Source: Candidatus Enterococcus huntleyi (GTDB lineage: Bacteria > Bacillota > Bacilli > Lactobacillales > Enterococcaceae). From it: a stretch of DNA of 64,000 bases. Under the pieces are notes generated by a model. That model made no database searches and had not been told where the DNA came from. It worked only from the letters and a program-made list of their open reading frames with translations. The position numbers were made by a program, and so were the translations under genes. Numbering within the stretch: the first letter of the stretch is position 1; the number at the start of each line of letters is the position of its first letter. Location: NCBI RefSeq assembly GCF_009933175.1, contig NZ_MAEJ01000010.1, positions 156,913 to 220,912 on the forward strand, read 5' to 3'. Below, one piece after another: positions 10,016 through 16,954 of this stretch.

Positions 10016-10260
10016 TTAGTATGTACCTAACCCCAACCTAATAAATAACCTTTTTACTTTTCTGGTAGGCATCGACAAATCATTAGTGTTTTTCCCTGCT
10101 GTGAGCATCCCTTTACAAACTCTAGGGTTCACCTCCTGCATCCTTGTTTGAATGTATAGCTATTTTCTCCGAGACCCCCCATGTCTCTTCCCTCATGGAC
10201 TTCCATATAGGAACGCGTTATAATGGCTTTTTGATGAGGTATCCATAAAAAAATGAACGA
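10016..10260 (-). promoter_or_regulatory. Structured leader and candidate distal promoter upstream of the pilin gene
   Basis: On the minus strand, TGGATA (10240-10245), a 17-bp gap and TATAAC (10217-10222) form a candidate promoter only about 20 bp from the left recombination site. The leader it would make holds small dyads (TTCC/GGAA, ATGGA/TCCAT, GAGAC/GTCTC around a run of six G). It also holds two short reading frames: 25 codons at 10129-10206, nearly leaderless, whose stop overlaps a perfect AGGAGGTGA, and 30 codons at 10016-10108. No known riboswitch class was recognised. The leader may be regulatory, but this is inference. Confidence 0.35.
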
Positions 10261-10266
10261 TTTTTC

Positions 10267-10290
10267 TCTTAGAAGGAACTCTTCTAAGAA
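10267..10290 (+). repeat. Left inverted recombination site (IRL)
   Basis: A 24-bp sequence that is the exact reverse complement of 11739-11762. It has the layout of a tyrosine-recombinase core site: 9-bp arms TCTTAGAAG (10267-10275) and CTTCTAAGA (10281-10289) around the asymmetric centre GAACT (10276-10280). Because the arms are palindromic, the centre sets the orientation, and it is opposite to that of the right site. Recombination between the two would therefore invert the DNA between them rather than delete it. Confidence 0.8.
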
Positions 10291-10331
10291 GAGGGTCTAA
10301 ACCATTGGGAGCCCTACAATAAAAGAACAGT

Positions 10332-10350
10332 GACGGCTTTCTAGACGGCT
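10332..10350 (+). repeat. Left pair of GACGGCT repeats (candidate arm-type integrase sites)
   Basis: GACGGCT occurs at 10332-10338 and 10344-10350, spaced 12 bp start to start and about 42 bp inside the left core site. An identical pair with identical spacing lies at 11538-11556. Integrases of the Tn916/lambda type bind such direct repeats with their N-terminal domain, so arm-site function is a reasonable inference. Confidence 0.55.
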
Positions 10351-10411
10351 CATAAAATAAAGAGAACTCTCACACTTCATCCGTTTAACCGCTTTCATTT
10401 TGTTGTTTTTT

Positions 10412-11506
10412 TTATAGTAATGCGTTGACCCATTTTTTTCGCTGGGTCATCAAGGAGTCAATATAAACATCTAAAGTTAATTTTGCTGAATGATGTCCTA
10501 GCAGTGCACTGACGCTGGCAATATCGGCTCCTTTTTCTAATAAGCGAGTAGCAAACGTATGTCGTAACTGATGAAAGTGAATCGATCTGAGCTTTAATTT
10601 CGACAAAATTTTTTTGAACTGATACGTAATTGTCCGCGGCTCATAGAAATGCTGGTTATGCCCGACTACATACGGACTTGTGGCAGTTTTTTGCTTCTCC
10701 TTCAGCAGGCCCCAAATCTTATCATTCAAGGGGATAATCCGATGAGCAGAGGGACTTTTTGCTGGTCCTTCATTAATAGTCGTTTCGTTCGTAAGCGATG
10801 AAGAAGAAAGTCTTTGAAGTGTTCTTGAGACCGAAATTTCGCCTTTATTCAAGTCAATATCTGTCCATTTTAAGGCACTGATTTCCCCAATTCTCATACC
10901 CGTATGAAGAGCCAGTACAATCGGAAAGCCTTTAGCATGTTGACTGGCAAATTTTTCTAAGCTAGCCTGCTCCTCTTCTGTTAAAGCAAATATCTTTTTT
11001 TGAATTTTCATAGGATAAATGACTTCATAGAAAGGATCGATTAATAAAATGTTGCGTTTGATAGCCTCTCTCAGCGAACGTTTCAAAATCTGAATCGTTG
11101 TTCGGATGGTTGTTGCGCTCAACCCGAGAGTACTTAAATAATCGACAAAACCTTGTACCGTAGCGGTTGTCAAACGGCTCAATGAGATAGTTTCAAAATA
11201 AGGACAAACATAATGAACCATTTTATAGTGGTAGGTCGTATAGGTGGATATCTTCACATTTCTACGAATAGAACCTTGCAACCATTCTTGAACCCACTGC
11301 GTAACCGTTCCTTGATACTCTGTGGACGAAGGAATAATTGATTGATATTGCTGCTTTTTTTCTCTTAGCTTTCGTCGAACTTCTCGAAACGTCCGATCAT
11401 ATATGTAACCAAATCGAGCCTTTCCATTCGGGTGATGACCAATAATATAGCGCCCTTCCCAGCGCCCATCCTTGCGTTTATAGATGTTTTCTCCTCTACG
11501 TGCCAT
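10412..11506 (-). CDS. Tyrosine recombinase/integrase, probable DNA invertase of the pilus switch
   Basis: A 364-aa tyrosine recombinase. The N-terminus (about residues 5-50, with KDGRWEGRY) resembles the AP2-like arm-binding domain of Tn916-type integrases. Residues about 65-160 form a SAM-like core-binding domain. The catalytic domain shows R205 (HTGMRIGE), a candidate K250, H312 and R315 (HQLRHTF), H338 or H339 (LLGHHS) and the nucleophile Y348, so it looks active. Start choice: ATG after GAAAGGAAG. No excisionase, relaxase, phage or other mobility gene is nearby. The gene is bracketed by inverted rather than direct core sites, which fits an invertase better than an element integrase. It reads toward the pilin operon with no strong terminator between, so read-through is possible in the present orientation. 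Confidence 0.9.
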   Translation of the reverse strand: MARRGENIYKRKDGRWEGRYIIGHHPNGKARFGYIYDRTFREVRRKLREKKQQYQSIIPSSTEYQGTVTQWVQEWLQGSIRRNVKISTYTTYHYKMVHYVCPYFETISLSRLTTATVQGFVDYLSTLGLSATTIRTTIQILKRSLREAIKRNILLIDPFYEVIYPMKIQKKIFALTEEEQASLEKFASQHAKGFPIVLALHTGMRIGEISALKWTDIDLNKGEISVSRTLQRLSSSSLTNETTINEGPAKSPSAHRIIPLNDKIWGLLKEKQKTATSPYVVGHNQHFYEPRTITYQFKKILSKLKLRSIHFHQLRHTFATRLLEKGADIASVSALLGHHSAKLTLDVYIDSLMTQRKKWVNALL

Positions 11507-11537
11507 AGTATTTAATTCTTCCTTTCACCAAAAATTT

Positions 11538-11556
11538 GACGGCTTAATTGACGGCT
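11538..11556 (+). repeat. Right pair of GACGGCT repeats (candidate arm-type integrase sites)
   Basis: GACGGCT occurs at 11538-11544 and 11550-11556, again 12 bp apart, within longer direct repeats TTGACGGCTT at 11536 and 11549. They lie between the recombinase start codon and its promoter, so bound recombinase could also repress its own gene (inference). Confidence 0.55.
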
Positions 11557-11622
11557 TGAAAATCTAAGAAATTCCCCGTCCTGCTTCGTCTAAAAAGATA
11601 AAAAATTGCAATAATCCGAAAA

Positions 11623-11651
11623 ATAATAAGTGTTATTGACAATAATAACAA
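11623..11651 (-). promoter_or_regulatory. Candidate promoter of the recombinase gene
   Basis: On the minus strand, TTGTTA (11646-11651), a 17-bp gap and TATTAT (11623-11628) lead to the recombinase start about 115 bp away. Its -35 region interleaves with the oppositely directed promoter at 11636-11664, so the two should compete for polymerase. Confidence 0.5.
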
Positions 11652-11664
11652 AATAACATAGTAT
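11636..11664 (+). promoter_or_regulatory. Outward-facing promoter inside the invertible segment
   Basis: A consensus -35 TTGACA (11636-11641) is followed after 17 bp by TAGTAT (11659-11664), with an AT-rich surround. It points right, out of the segment through the right inverted site, where no gene follows. After inversion it would map near 10365-10393 on the minus strand, facing the pilin operon. This is the candidate switched promoter. Confidence 0.6.
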
Positions 11665-11734
11665 ATTTGTTGAGTGTATTTCTTTTTTTGTTTATTTATA
11701 AAAAAATAAACGTTATTTTTATGTGAATTTTCAC

Positions 11735-11767
11735 AGATTTCTTAGAAGAGTTCCTTCTAAGAAATCT
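11735..11767 (+). repeat. Right inverted recombination site (IRR), also terminator-like
   Basis: It contains the 24-bp partner (11739-11762) of the left site, with centre AGTTC at 11749-11753. Here the palindrome extends to 14-bp arms (11735-11748 and 11754-11767) and is followed on the plus strand by TTTTCTATTTTATT. In the present orientation it could therefore terminate transcription from the outward promoter. A recombinant site at the left end would have a shorter stem and no T run, so it would let transcription through. Confidence 0.8.
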
Positions 11768-11855
11768 TTTCTATTTTATTCAAGGTTAACAATCACTATG
11801 TTTTCCATAATGCTCATATAGCTACTATTACTTGACTAGAAAGTCGTCACAATTT

Positions 11856-11884
11856 TTGACAAGTATTTTTTGTATTACTAAAAT
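11856..11884 (+). promoter_or_regulatory. Strong orphan promoter
   Basis: TTGACA (11856-11861), a 17-bp gap and TAAAAT (11879-11884) nearly match the sigma-A consensus. No coding sequence follows on the plus strand before the hairpin at 12216-12263, so a transcript of about 350-370 nt is conceivable. Confidence 0.5.
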
Positions 11885-12215
11885 GTTTTTAAAGAGACTT
11901 TTTAAAGTTTTTTAAAAGCTTTGGAATAGGTCGATACCTGTCGTGTAACTCATCAATCGAAAAAACCATCTATGCTGCACTCTATGGCACGATATACATG
12001 AGGGTTTCACTTTCTTCATTATCAATTCGACCTTCCAATACTCTATAATTCAGAAATAAAGACCGACTGTCTGTCACTGTTTACTAAAATTTGTAAGAGT
12101 TACACAAAACAAAAGTTTTTAAAAATGTTTTAAAAAAACGTCAGATATAGTCTCTTCATTTCGAATCACAATATCTCTTCAATCTCTCATCCCTAGTAAT
12201 CAAGTAACCAACAAA

Positions 12216-12263
12216 AAAATAAACCCATCATAAACGTTTAACCGAAAATGATGAGCTTATTTT
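12216..12263. terminator. Bidirectional hairpin terminator
   Basis: Arms at 12216-12231 and 12248-12263 pair over about 16 bp with two mismatches. They end in T-rich or A-rich stretches on both sides, so the hairpin could serve the small membrane protein gene from the right and any transcript from 11885 on the left. Confidence 0.6.
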
Positions 12264-12447
12264 AAATGATTGATTGTTGCAATTAATGTAACTATTTATA
12301 TAACAGTTCGCGATTCCAATAGTTACGCTTTTATTTGTTTTTCTATTTGCTTTTACCCGTGTGTCTATCAATTTCAAAAGTGATTTCGGTCGCCGAAAAA
12401 TAGTTTTTTTCGATTTGTTCTTGTTCTGCTTTCTAACAGTAGTTTTC

Positions 12448-12786
12448 TTACTGCAACCAACTTTGATGCCTTTCGATAAGTGCTTCTAAACGCTTCTTTC
12501 TTCGTCTCATCGGACCAATTTTTCTCATAGTCGTATTCTGAGCCCCTCTAGAACCACCCAAACCTGTAAAGATAAGACTAATCATGTACAAAATAAGGCT
12601 TGCGATAGAAGGAAGAATTCCCCAATGCCCGTCACTATACTGAAGGAAACTATAGATAAAAACAATTAGAATAATTATATTCACGATTCTAGCTACGATC
12701 ATCCATTTAATCTGAAATGATAAAAAAGTTAGTTCACTTTGATATTCCTCGATTTTATCCAAAATATCTTTGCTATTCTCGTCCAT
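12448..12786 (-). CDS. Small two-TM membrane protein of unknown function
   Basis: A 112-aa protein I do not recognise. An N-terminal acidic helix (residues 1-27) precedes two predicted membrane segments (about 28-47 and 55-75), followed by a very basic region (MRRRKKR) and a short helical tail ending HQSWLQ. The charge pattern predicts both ends in the cytoplasm. The start is supported by GGAGG four bases before the ATG, and a TATAAT -10 lies at 12869-12874. It stands alone between the pilus switch and rplS and may mark the edge of the accessory region. Confidence 0.65.
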   Translation of the reverse strand: MDENSKDILDKIEEYQSELTFLSFQIKWMIVARIVNIIILIVFIYSFLQYSDGHWGILPSIASLILYMISLIFTGLGGSRGAQNTTMRKIGPMRRRKKRLEALIERHQSWLQ

Positions 12787-12960
12787 ACGACCTCCCCATA
12801 TTTAACACTCATTATCCCTTTTTTGAATTTGAAGTAGTTTTAAAGATAATTCCTAATTCTCTATTCAGATTATATCAATATACTCGGCAGTATTTAAGAC
12901 TATTTTTGGAAGGATAGATAATAGCTTTAAGCTACCTTCAATTATACCGGGTAAAAAGAA

Positions 12961-12986
12961 AAAACCCTTGAATAATCAAGGGTTTT
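12961..12986. terminator. rplS terminator
   Basis: A perfect 10-bp stem (AAAACCCTTG at 12961-12970, CAAGGGTTTT at 12977-12986) lies just beyond the rplS stop, with flanking A and T runs allowing use in both directions. Confidence 0.85.
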
Positions 12987-13008
12987 AGTTTCTTTCGATA
13001 ACGATAGA

Positions 13009-13356
13009 TTAACGACGGATTTCTTTGATACGAGCTGCTTTTCCGTGTAATGCGCGCAGGTAATAAAGTTTCGCACGACGAACTTTACCAAAGCGAACTA
13101 CTTCGATTTCAGCAACACGAGGTGTGTGTAATGGGAAAGTACGTTCAACGCCGATACCATTAGAAATTTTACGAACTGTGTAAGTTTCGCTGATTCCAGC
13201 ACCACGGCGTTTGATTACAACACCTTCAAATAACTGGATACGTTCACGAGTACCTTCGACAACTTTCGCATGCACACGTACAGTATCACCAGGACGGAAT
13301 GCTGGGATGTCGCTGCGTAGTTGATCTTGTGTTAATTCTTGAATTAATGGATTCAT
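13009..13356 (-). CDS. rplS: Large ribosomal subunit protein bL19
   Basis: 115 aa, the normal bL19 length, starting [15 protein letters not shown] and containing [16 protein letters not shown] and [11 protein letters not shown]. It binds at the subunit interface of the 50S ribosome. A longer frame extends upstream to 13434, but the ATG at 13356 has AAGGAG before it and matches family starts. The upstream stretch encodes an RNA leader instead. It is the last gene of the rimM-trmD-rplS group. Confidence 0.97.
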   Translation of the reverse strand: MNPLIQELTQDQLRSDIPAFRPGDTVRVHAKVVEGTRERIQLFEGVVIKRRGAGISETYTVRKISNGIGVERTFPLHTPRVAEIEVVRFGKVRRAKLYYLRALHGKAARIKEIRR

Positions 13357-13462
13357 TTTTTTCTTCTCCTTATTCCAAACATTCATATGGGCATTCCCAC
13401 AGCGGAATATCGTAATAGTTAAGTGCTTTTGCACTCACCAAATTAGTTTATCACAGCTCACT
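13357..13462 (-). promoter_or_regulatory. rplS leader: Probable L19 leader (autoregulatory RNA element)
   Basis: On the minus strand the stretch before rplS folds into AGTGC-AAAA-GCACT and then ATTCC-GCTGT-GGGAAT, followed by a second GGAAT close to the ribosome site that could compete for pairing. Location and layout fit the Firmicutes L19 leader family. I matched it from memory, not by a covariance search. Confidence 0.55.
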
Positions 13463-13587
13463 ATCAGTGTAAAGTAAATTTTCTTGTCTTTCTAATTTTT
13501 ACAAGTCCCCTATTTTCTTTCTTTTATAAATAATAATCGACAAATTAGTTGAGCAGACCTAGATTTTGTGACTTCGTTTTATCGCAA

Positions 13588-13634
13588 AAATCGTCTGGCT
13601 CCCCTCCTCATACAAAGGTTTAGCCAAACGATTT
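13588..13634 (-). terminator. Hairpin after trmD
   Basis: Arms at 13588-13600 and 13622-13634 pair over 13 bp with one wobble (AAATCGTYTGGCT type). Read leftward, the stem is followed by TTTT. It would separate trmD from the rplS leader, giving rplS its own transcription unit. Confidence 0.6.
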
Positions 13635-13636
13635 AC

Positions 13637-14374
13637 TTATGCTTCTTCTTTTTTGATTTCTTCTAACAGTTTTTTCATCTCATCTGTCATTTCAAGCTTA
13701 TCTAACATATCTGGGCGGCGCAAATAAGTTCGTCGTAAGGACTCTTTTAATTGCCACTCGGCGATTAATTTGTGGTTCCCATTTGTCAAAACTTCAGGAA
13801 CTGCCATGTCATTAAACTCAGCTGGTCGTGTATACTGCGGATGTTCAAGTAAACCTGTCGAATGTGAATCGGTTTGAGCGGAGGTGTTGTTGCCTAAGAC
13901 ATCCGGCAATAAGCGAACGGTAGCGTCGATCATGACCATCGCCCCTAACTCGCCCCCTGTCAACACGTAGTCTCCCAGCGAAACTTCATCGGTCACTAAC
14001 GAACGAATGCGTTCATCATAGCCTTCGTAATGGCCACAAATGAAGACTAAATGTTCCTCCTCAGAGAACTCCTCAGCCATTTTCTGATTAAACTGTTTTC
14101 CAGCTGGATCTAACAAAATGACTCTCTTTTTAGTCTCAGGAGTTTCTTCTTCGATTGCTCTCAGATTATCGTAGATTGGCTGAACCTTTAGGAGCATTCC
14201 AGCTCCACCGCCGTATGGATAATCATCGACAGCTTGATGTTTATTGTCGGAGAATTCCCGGAAATTCGAGACATTGATTTCCAATAAGTCTTTTTCCACG
14301 GCTTTTCCGATGATTGATTCGCCCATCGGTCCCTCAAACATACGAGGGAACAAAGTCAGCACATCAATTCTCAT
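13637..14374 (-). CDS. trmD: tRNA (guanine37-N1)-methyltransferase
   Basis: 245 aa, full length for the SPOUT-family enzyme that methylates G37 next to the anticodon using S-adenosylmethionine and so prevents frameshifting. The sequence shows [15 protein letters not shown], the conserved [11 protein letters not shown], the knot signature [10 protein letters not shown], and [14 protein letters not shown]. It overlaps the end of rimM by 11 bp, which indicates translational coupling, and is followed by rplS in the usual order. Confidence 0.97.
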   Translation of the reverse strand: MRIDVLTLFPRMFEGPMGESIIGKAVEKDLLEINVSNFREFSDNKHQAVDDYPYGGGAGMLLKVQPIYDNLRAIEEETPETKKRVILLDPAGKQFNQKMAEEFSEEEHLVFICGHYEGYDERIRSLVTDEVSLGDYVLTGGELGAMVMIDATVRLLPDVLGNNTSAQTDSHSTGLLEHPQYTRPAEFNDMAVPEVLTNGNHKLIAEWQLKESLRRTYLRRPDMLDKLEMTDEMKKLLEEIKKEEA

Positions 14375-14888
14375 CGTCTAACAATCCTTCCGGTATTTCA
14401 ACCTGCACGACGCCACTTTCCAAATCAATCTGTTTCACCACAGAGTCGATATATGGAATTAAAGCATCTTTTTTCTTCGGCCGTTGCACAACCCAGACAT
14501 CATTGGCACCTGGTGAAAGAATTTCTTTAATTTTGCCTAGTTCCTCACCTGTTTCATCCACGACAGTCAGTCCAATGATTTGGTGATAGTAGAATTCGCC
14601 ATCGTTTAAATCAACAAGATCGTCCTTTGAAACTTTTAAAATACCATCGCGATATTTTTCAACATCGTTGATATTTGGATGTCCTTCAAAGCTTAAAATG
14701 TTGAAATTTTTATGTTTACGGTGACTTTTAACAATCAATTTAATCGGTGCTTTCTTGTCTTGAAATAAGAGCAACGTTGCCCCTACTTTGTAACGTTCAT
14801 CTGGGAAATCCGTTTGTGAAATGACCCGCACTTCACCTTTGATGCCTTGTGTATTTACAATTTTTCCTACATTAAGATATTCAGTCAA
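14364..14888 (-). CDS. rimM: 16S rRNA-processing/30S maturation factor
   Basis: 174 aa with the two RimM parts: an N-terminal beta-barrel ([18 protein letters not shown]) and a C-terminal PRC-barrel ([34 protein letters not shown]). It assists late assembly of the 30S head with protein S19. The start is TTG (14886-14888), supported by GAGGAAA eight bases upstream and the typical first residues. It forms an overlapping pair with trmD. Confidence 0.95.
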   Translation of the reverse strand: MTEYLNVGKIVNTQGIKGEVRVISQTDFPDERYKVGATLLLFQDKKAPIKLIVKSHRKHKNFNILSFEGHPNINDVEKYRDGILKVSKDDLVDLNDGEFYYHQIIGLTVVDETGEELGKIKEILSPGANDVWVVQRPKKKDALIPYIDSVVKQIDLESGVVQVEIPEGLLDDEN

Positions 14889-15051
14889 AAAGGTTTCCTC
14901 ATTTCTTTGGTTATCCGTTTCATTTTAGCACGAGTGACAAAGGAATTCCACGCGTTTTGCGTATATTTATCATGAGACGCTCAGCTATTCATTTTCTAGC
15001 CCAGCGTTTCGAATTAAATTCCCTTTTCAGCTCGAAGGTTCGATCATCTAC

Positions 15052-15513
15052 TTATATAGCACGTATCATCTGCAAACAAGGGTTCTCAGGCCCCCATAAA
15101 TCAGGAAATATTTGTACTTCGCAAAAGCCGGCTGCTCGATAAAAAGCTCGTGTTTTCTGGTAATAGATATCTGGATGCGTGTCGGCTAAGGTTTTTACTT
15201 GTAAAAATAAGTAGCCACGTTCCTTACACCAACGGAGCGTTTCCTCGATCAGATGATGACCGTAGCCCTGTCTCTGTGCTGATTTTAAGATACCCATGCA
15301 ATCAATTTCAGCTGTTTTTTCGGCAGTTTGTTTGATCGACAAAAAGCCGACGACTTCATTTCCAACGCTAACGAAAAGTGTTGCATAGTTCTTGGTATTA
15401 GCGATGTATTCTTTGGTCGATTCAGGCAAGCCAAACCATTCAGGTAAATCAGTCAAAACTTTCTCTGCCCCAGCGGCTCGTCTGTTGGCATCCGCTTCCC
15501 AATAAATGTTCAT
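15052..15513 (-). CDS. GNAT-family N-acetyltransferase
   Basis: 153 aa with a GNAT fold: VGNEVVGFLSIK (beta 4), and the acetyl-CoA loop SAQRQGYGHHLIEETLRWCKE, which fits Q/R-x-x-G-x-G/A. The C-terminal part (YQKTRAFYRAAGF) is typical of small-molecule acetyltransferases. The substrate cannot be told from sequence. It sits, with the lipoprotein gene, between khpA and rimM, which are adjacent in many relatives. Confidence 0.85.
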   Translation of the reverse strand: MNIYWEADANRRAAGAEKVLTDLPEWFGLPESTKEYIANTKNYATLFVSVGNEVVGFLSIKQTAEKTAEIDCMGILKSAQRQGYGHHLIEETLRWCKERGYLFLQVKTLADTHPDIYYQKTRAFYRAAGFCEVQIFPDLWGPENPCLQMIRAI

Positions 15514-15661
15514 AAAAGCCTCCTATAGATTGTCATTTCTTCTATTATAACAGGTGGAGTTTGTTGAAACGAGGCTTAGATGAATTCCGGTTGATAGATA
15601 TTTATTTTCTGACAGGTTGAACGCGCAAGTCTACTAAAAAGATAAGGCTAAAAATATATAA

Positions 15662-15713
15662 AAGTGCTAGAAAGTATCTCGCAAAACTTTTCGCGAAAAA
15701 CTTCCTAGCACCC
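15662..15713 (-). terminator. Terminator after the lipoprotein gene
   Basis: GTGCTAG-AAAGT and ACTTCCTAGCAC pair, with an inner TCGC/GCGA stem. Read leftward, the structure is followed by a T-rich stretch, just past the lipoprotein stop codon. Confidence 0.65.
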
Positions 15714-15735
15714 GTAAATTCCCTACGTATTCAAT

Positions 15736-16590
15736 TTATTGATTCATTGAAACAGCCATTTGCAAGGCGCTCATCGCGTCTTGATGGGTTACTGTGTAGA
15801 CGACAGTGCCATCTTGCCACACGACTTGGTTGGCTTTGGCATCCGCTTTATTCATATCTAAAGTGATTTGGCCATTGTCTTTTGGTGCAGGCAGTGCTGC
15901 TTTTTCAAGATATTCAACGACCTGTTTTGCTAACGTCTGTGGTTCTTGGCCTTCAATGTTACTTGCGCGAACGACTAAATTCCAGTTACCTTCTTCCCAT
16001 GAGAGATAACTTGAGCCAGCCGCCCCCTGTTGGTAGCCGGTAATGCCGTAGCCTAGATCAACTTTTTGTCCACCATTATCACTAATTGGATTAACCGCAG
16101 TAGTTGCTTCTGCTACACTATTAAATGTGTTTTTTAAATAAGAAGCCACCGGGGTTTCCATATTTAATTGTTTCGAATTTAAGACTAACGGTCTGTCTAA
16201 AGCAAAGTATAGGACAGAAAGCTTTTGATTGTTCCCGTCAGATGCGACATTTAGATAAGCACCTTCGTTGATTGGTACCGTTGTTGGCAGTAAAACCTCG
16301 GGGTACGCGGAAACCAATTGTGCCGGTGCATCGGTTGTTGCTTCAGAACCTGTTTGATTATTCGTAGAGCTAGAAGTTTCAGAGTTTTTTGTAGATGAGC
16401 TGTTTTTCGATTCGCTACTTTTTTCAGATGTTTCACTTGTTTTAGTCGTAGAACTTACGTTGCTGCTTGTACTAGTCGAGCTTGCTACGACAGATGAGTT
16501 ACTTGTTGACGATTCTTCGGTATTGTTCGTTTTTCCACAAGCACCTAGAATAAACGGCACAAGTAGTAAAAGTAAATAAGTCTTTTTCAT
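15736..16590 (-). CDS. Secreted lipoprotein with Ser/Thr-rich linker, function unknown
   Basis: 284 aa. The N-terminus MKKTYLLLLLVPFILGAC is a lipoprotein signal with lipobox LGAC (Cys18). Residues about 20-85 are an extended linker very rich in Ser, Thr, Glu and Asn. A folded domain follows (VPINEGAYLNVASDG, YGITGYQQGAAGSSYLSWEEGNW, VVEYLEKAALP). A longer frame reaches 16752, but the ATG at 16588-16590 has AAAGGAGG before it and begins the signal peptide. It is probably anchored outside the membrane; I cannot assign a function. Confidence 0.85.
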   Translation of the reverse strand: MKKTYLLLLLVPFILGACGKTNNTEESSTSNSSVVASSTSTSSNVSSTTKTSETSEKSSESKNSSSTKNSETSSSTNNQTGSEATTDAPAQLVSAYPEVLLPTTVPINEGAYLNVASDGNNQKLSVLYFALDRPLVLNSKQLNMETPVASYLKNTFNSVAEATTAVNPISDNGGQKVDLGYGITGYQQGAAGSSYLSWEEGNWNLVVRASNIEGQEPQTLAKQVVEYLEKAALPAPKDNGQITLDMNKADAKANQVVWQDGTVVYTVTHQDAMSALQMAVSMNQ

Positions 16591-16954
16591 TGAGAACGCC
16601 TCCTTTGACACAATTATACCCTTTTTTATTTTAAGAAAAAAGGAAAACACTCGAATCCTAAGAAATGAGTGAGGAAATAAGGTAGAAAAAATACCAAGTG
16701 TAACATTATTAATCTTTATCGTCCTCAGTTGTTCAAGATTTATAGTCTCCATTCATCTATCTACCTTGCCAGATGAAAATAACACAGGCAATCTGTGTAG
16801 TAGCTACCATATCAGCAGGCCTCTGTCCTTCTATAAACTATAGCTCAATCATATTAGCAGAAAAAAACATAAAAGCTTGCCCCTTTTTTGCCCCTTTTGG
16901 TGTTCAACACAAGAAAAAAAGCGCCTAAACACTATGGTCTAGGCACTTACAAAT
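16591..16954. other. 364-bp gap between lipoprotein gene and khpA
   Basis: Apart from the khpA terminator at 16919-16948 and the presumed lipoprotein promoter region, I see no gene or notable repeat here. Confidence 0.6.
16919..16948 (-). terminator. rpsP-khpA terminator
   Basis: GTGCCTA and TAGGCGC pair over 7 bp with one wobble. Read leftward, the stem is followed by seven T residues, so rpsP-khpA ends here rather than running on to rimM. Confidence 0.8.

Larger units (their letters stand above)
11768..12447. other. 680-bp AT-rich gap to the right of the switch
   Basis: No convincing gene was found. It holds a strong plus-strand promoter (11856-11884) with no reading frame behind it, which could make a small RNA, and a bidirectional hairpin at 12216-12263. 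The rest is low-complexity A/T runs. Confidence 0.6.

Noticed and set aside
10016..10108. 30-codon ORF in the pilin leader as a separate gene
   Set aside because: The strong AGGAGGTGA is about 20 bases from its ATG, too far for normal initiation. It is kept only as part of the leader description.
9935..10260. Pilin leader as a c-di-GMP or other known riboswitch
   Set aside because: No conserved core of any riboswitch class I know could be aligned by eye.
10267..10290. Left 24-bp palindrome considered as an ordinary terminator
   Set aside because: Neither strand has a T run after it, and its exact inverted copy with reversed centre lies on the other side of the recombinase gene.
10267..11767. 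Recombinase locus considered as a small integrated element or prophage remnant
   Set aside because: An integrated element would be flanked by directly repeated core sites and carry excisionase or cargo genes. Here the sites are inverted and only the recombinase is present.
13357..13434. Longer rplS start giving 141 aa
   Set aside because: The extension has no family similarity and coincides with the RNA leader; the ATG at 13356 has a proper ribosome site.
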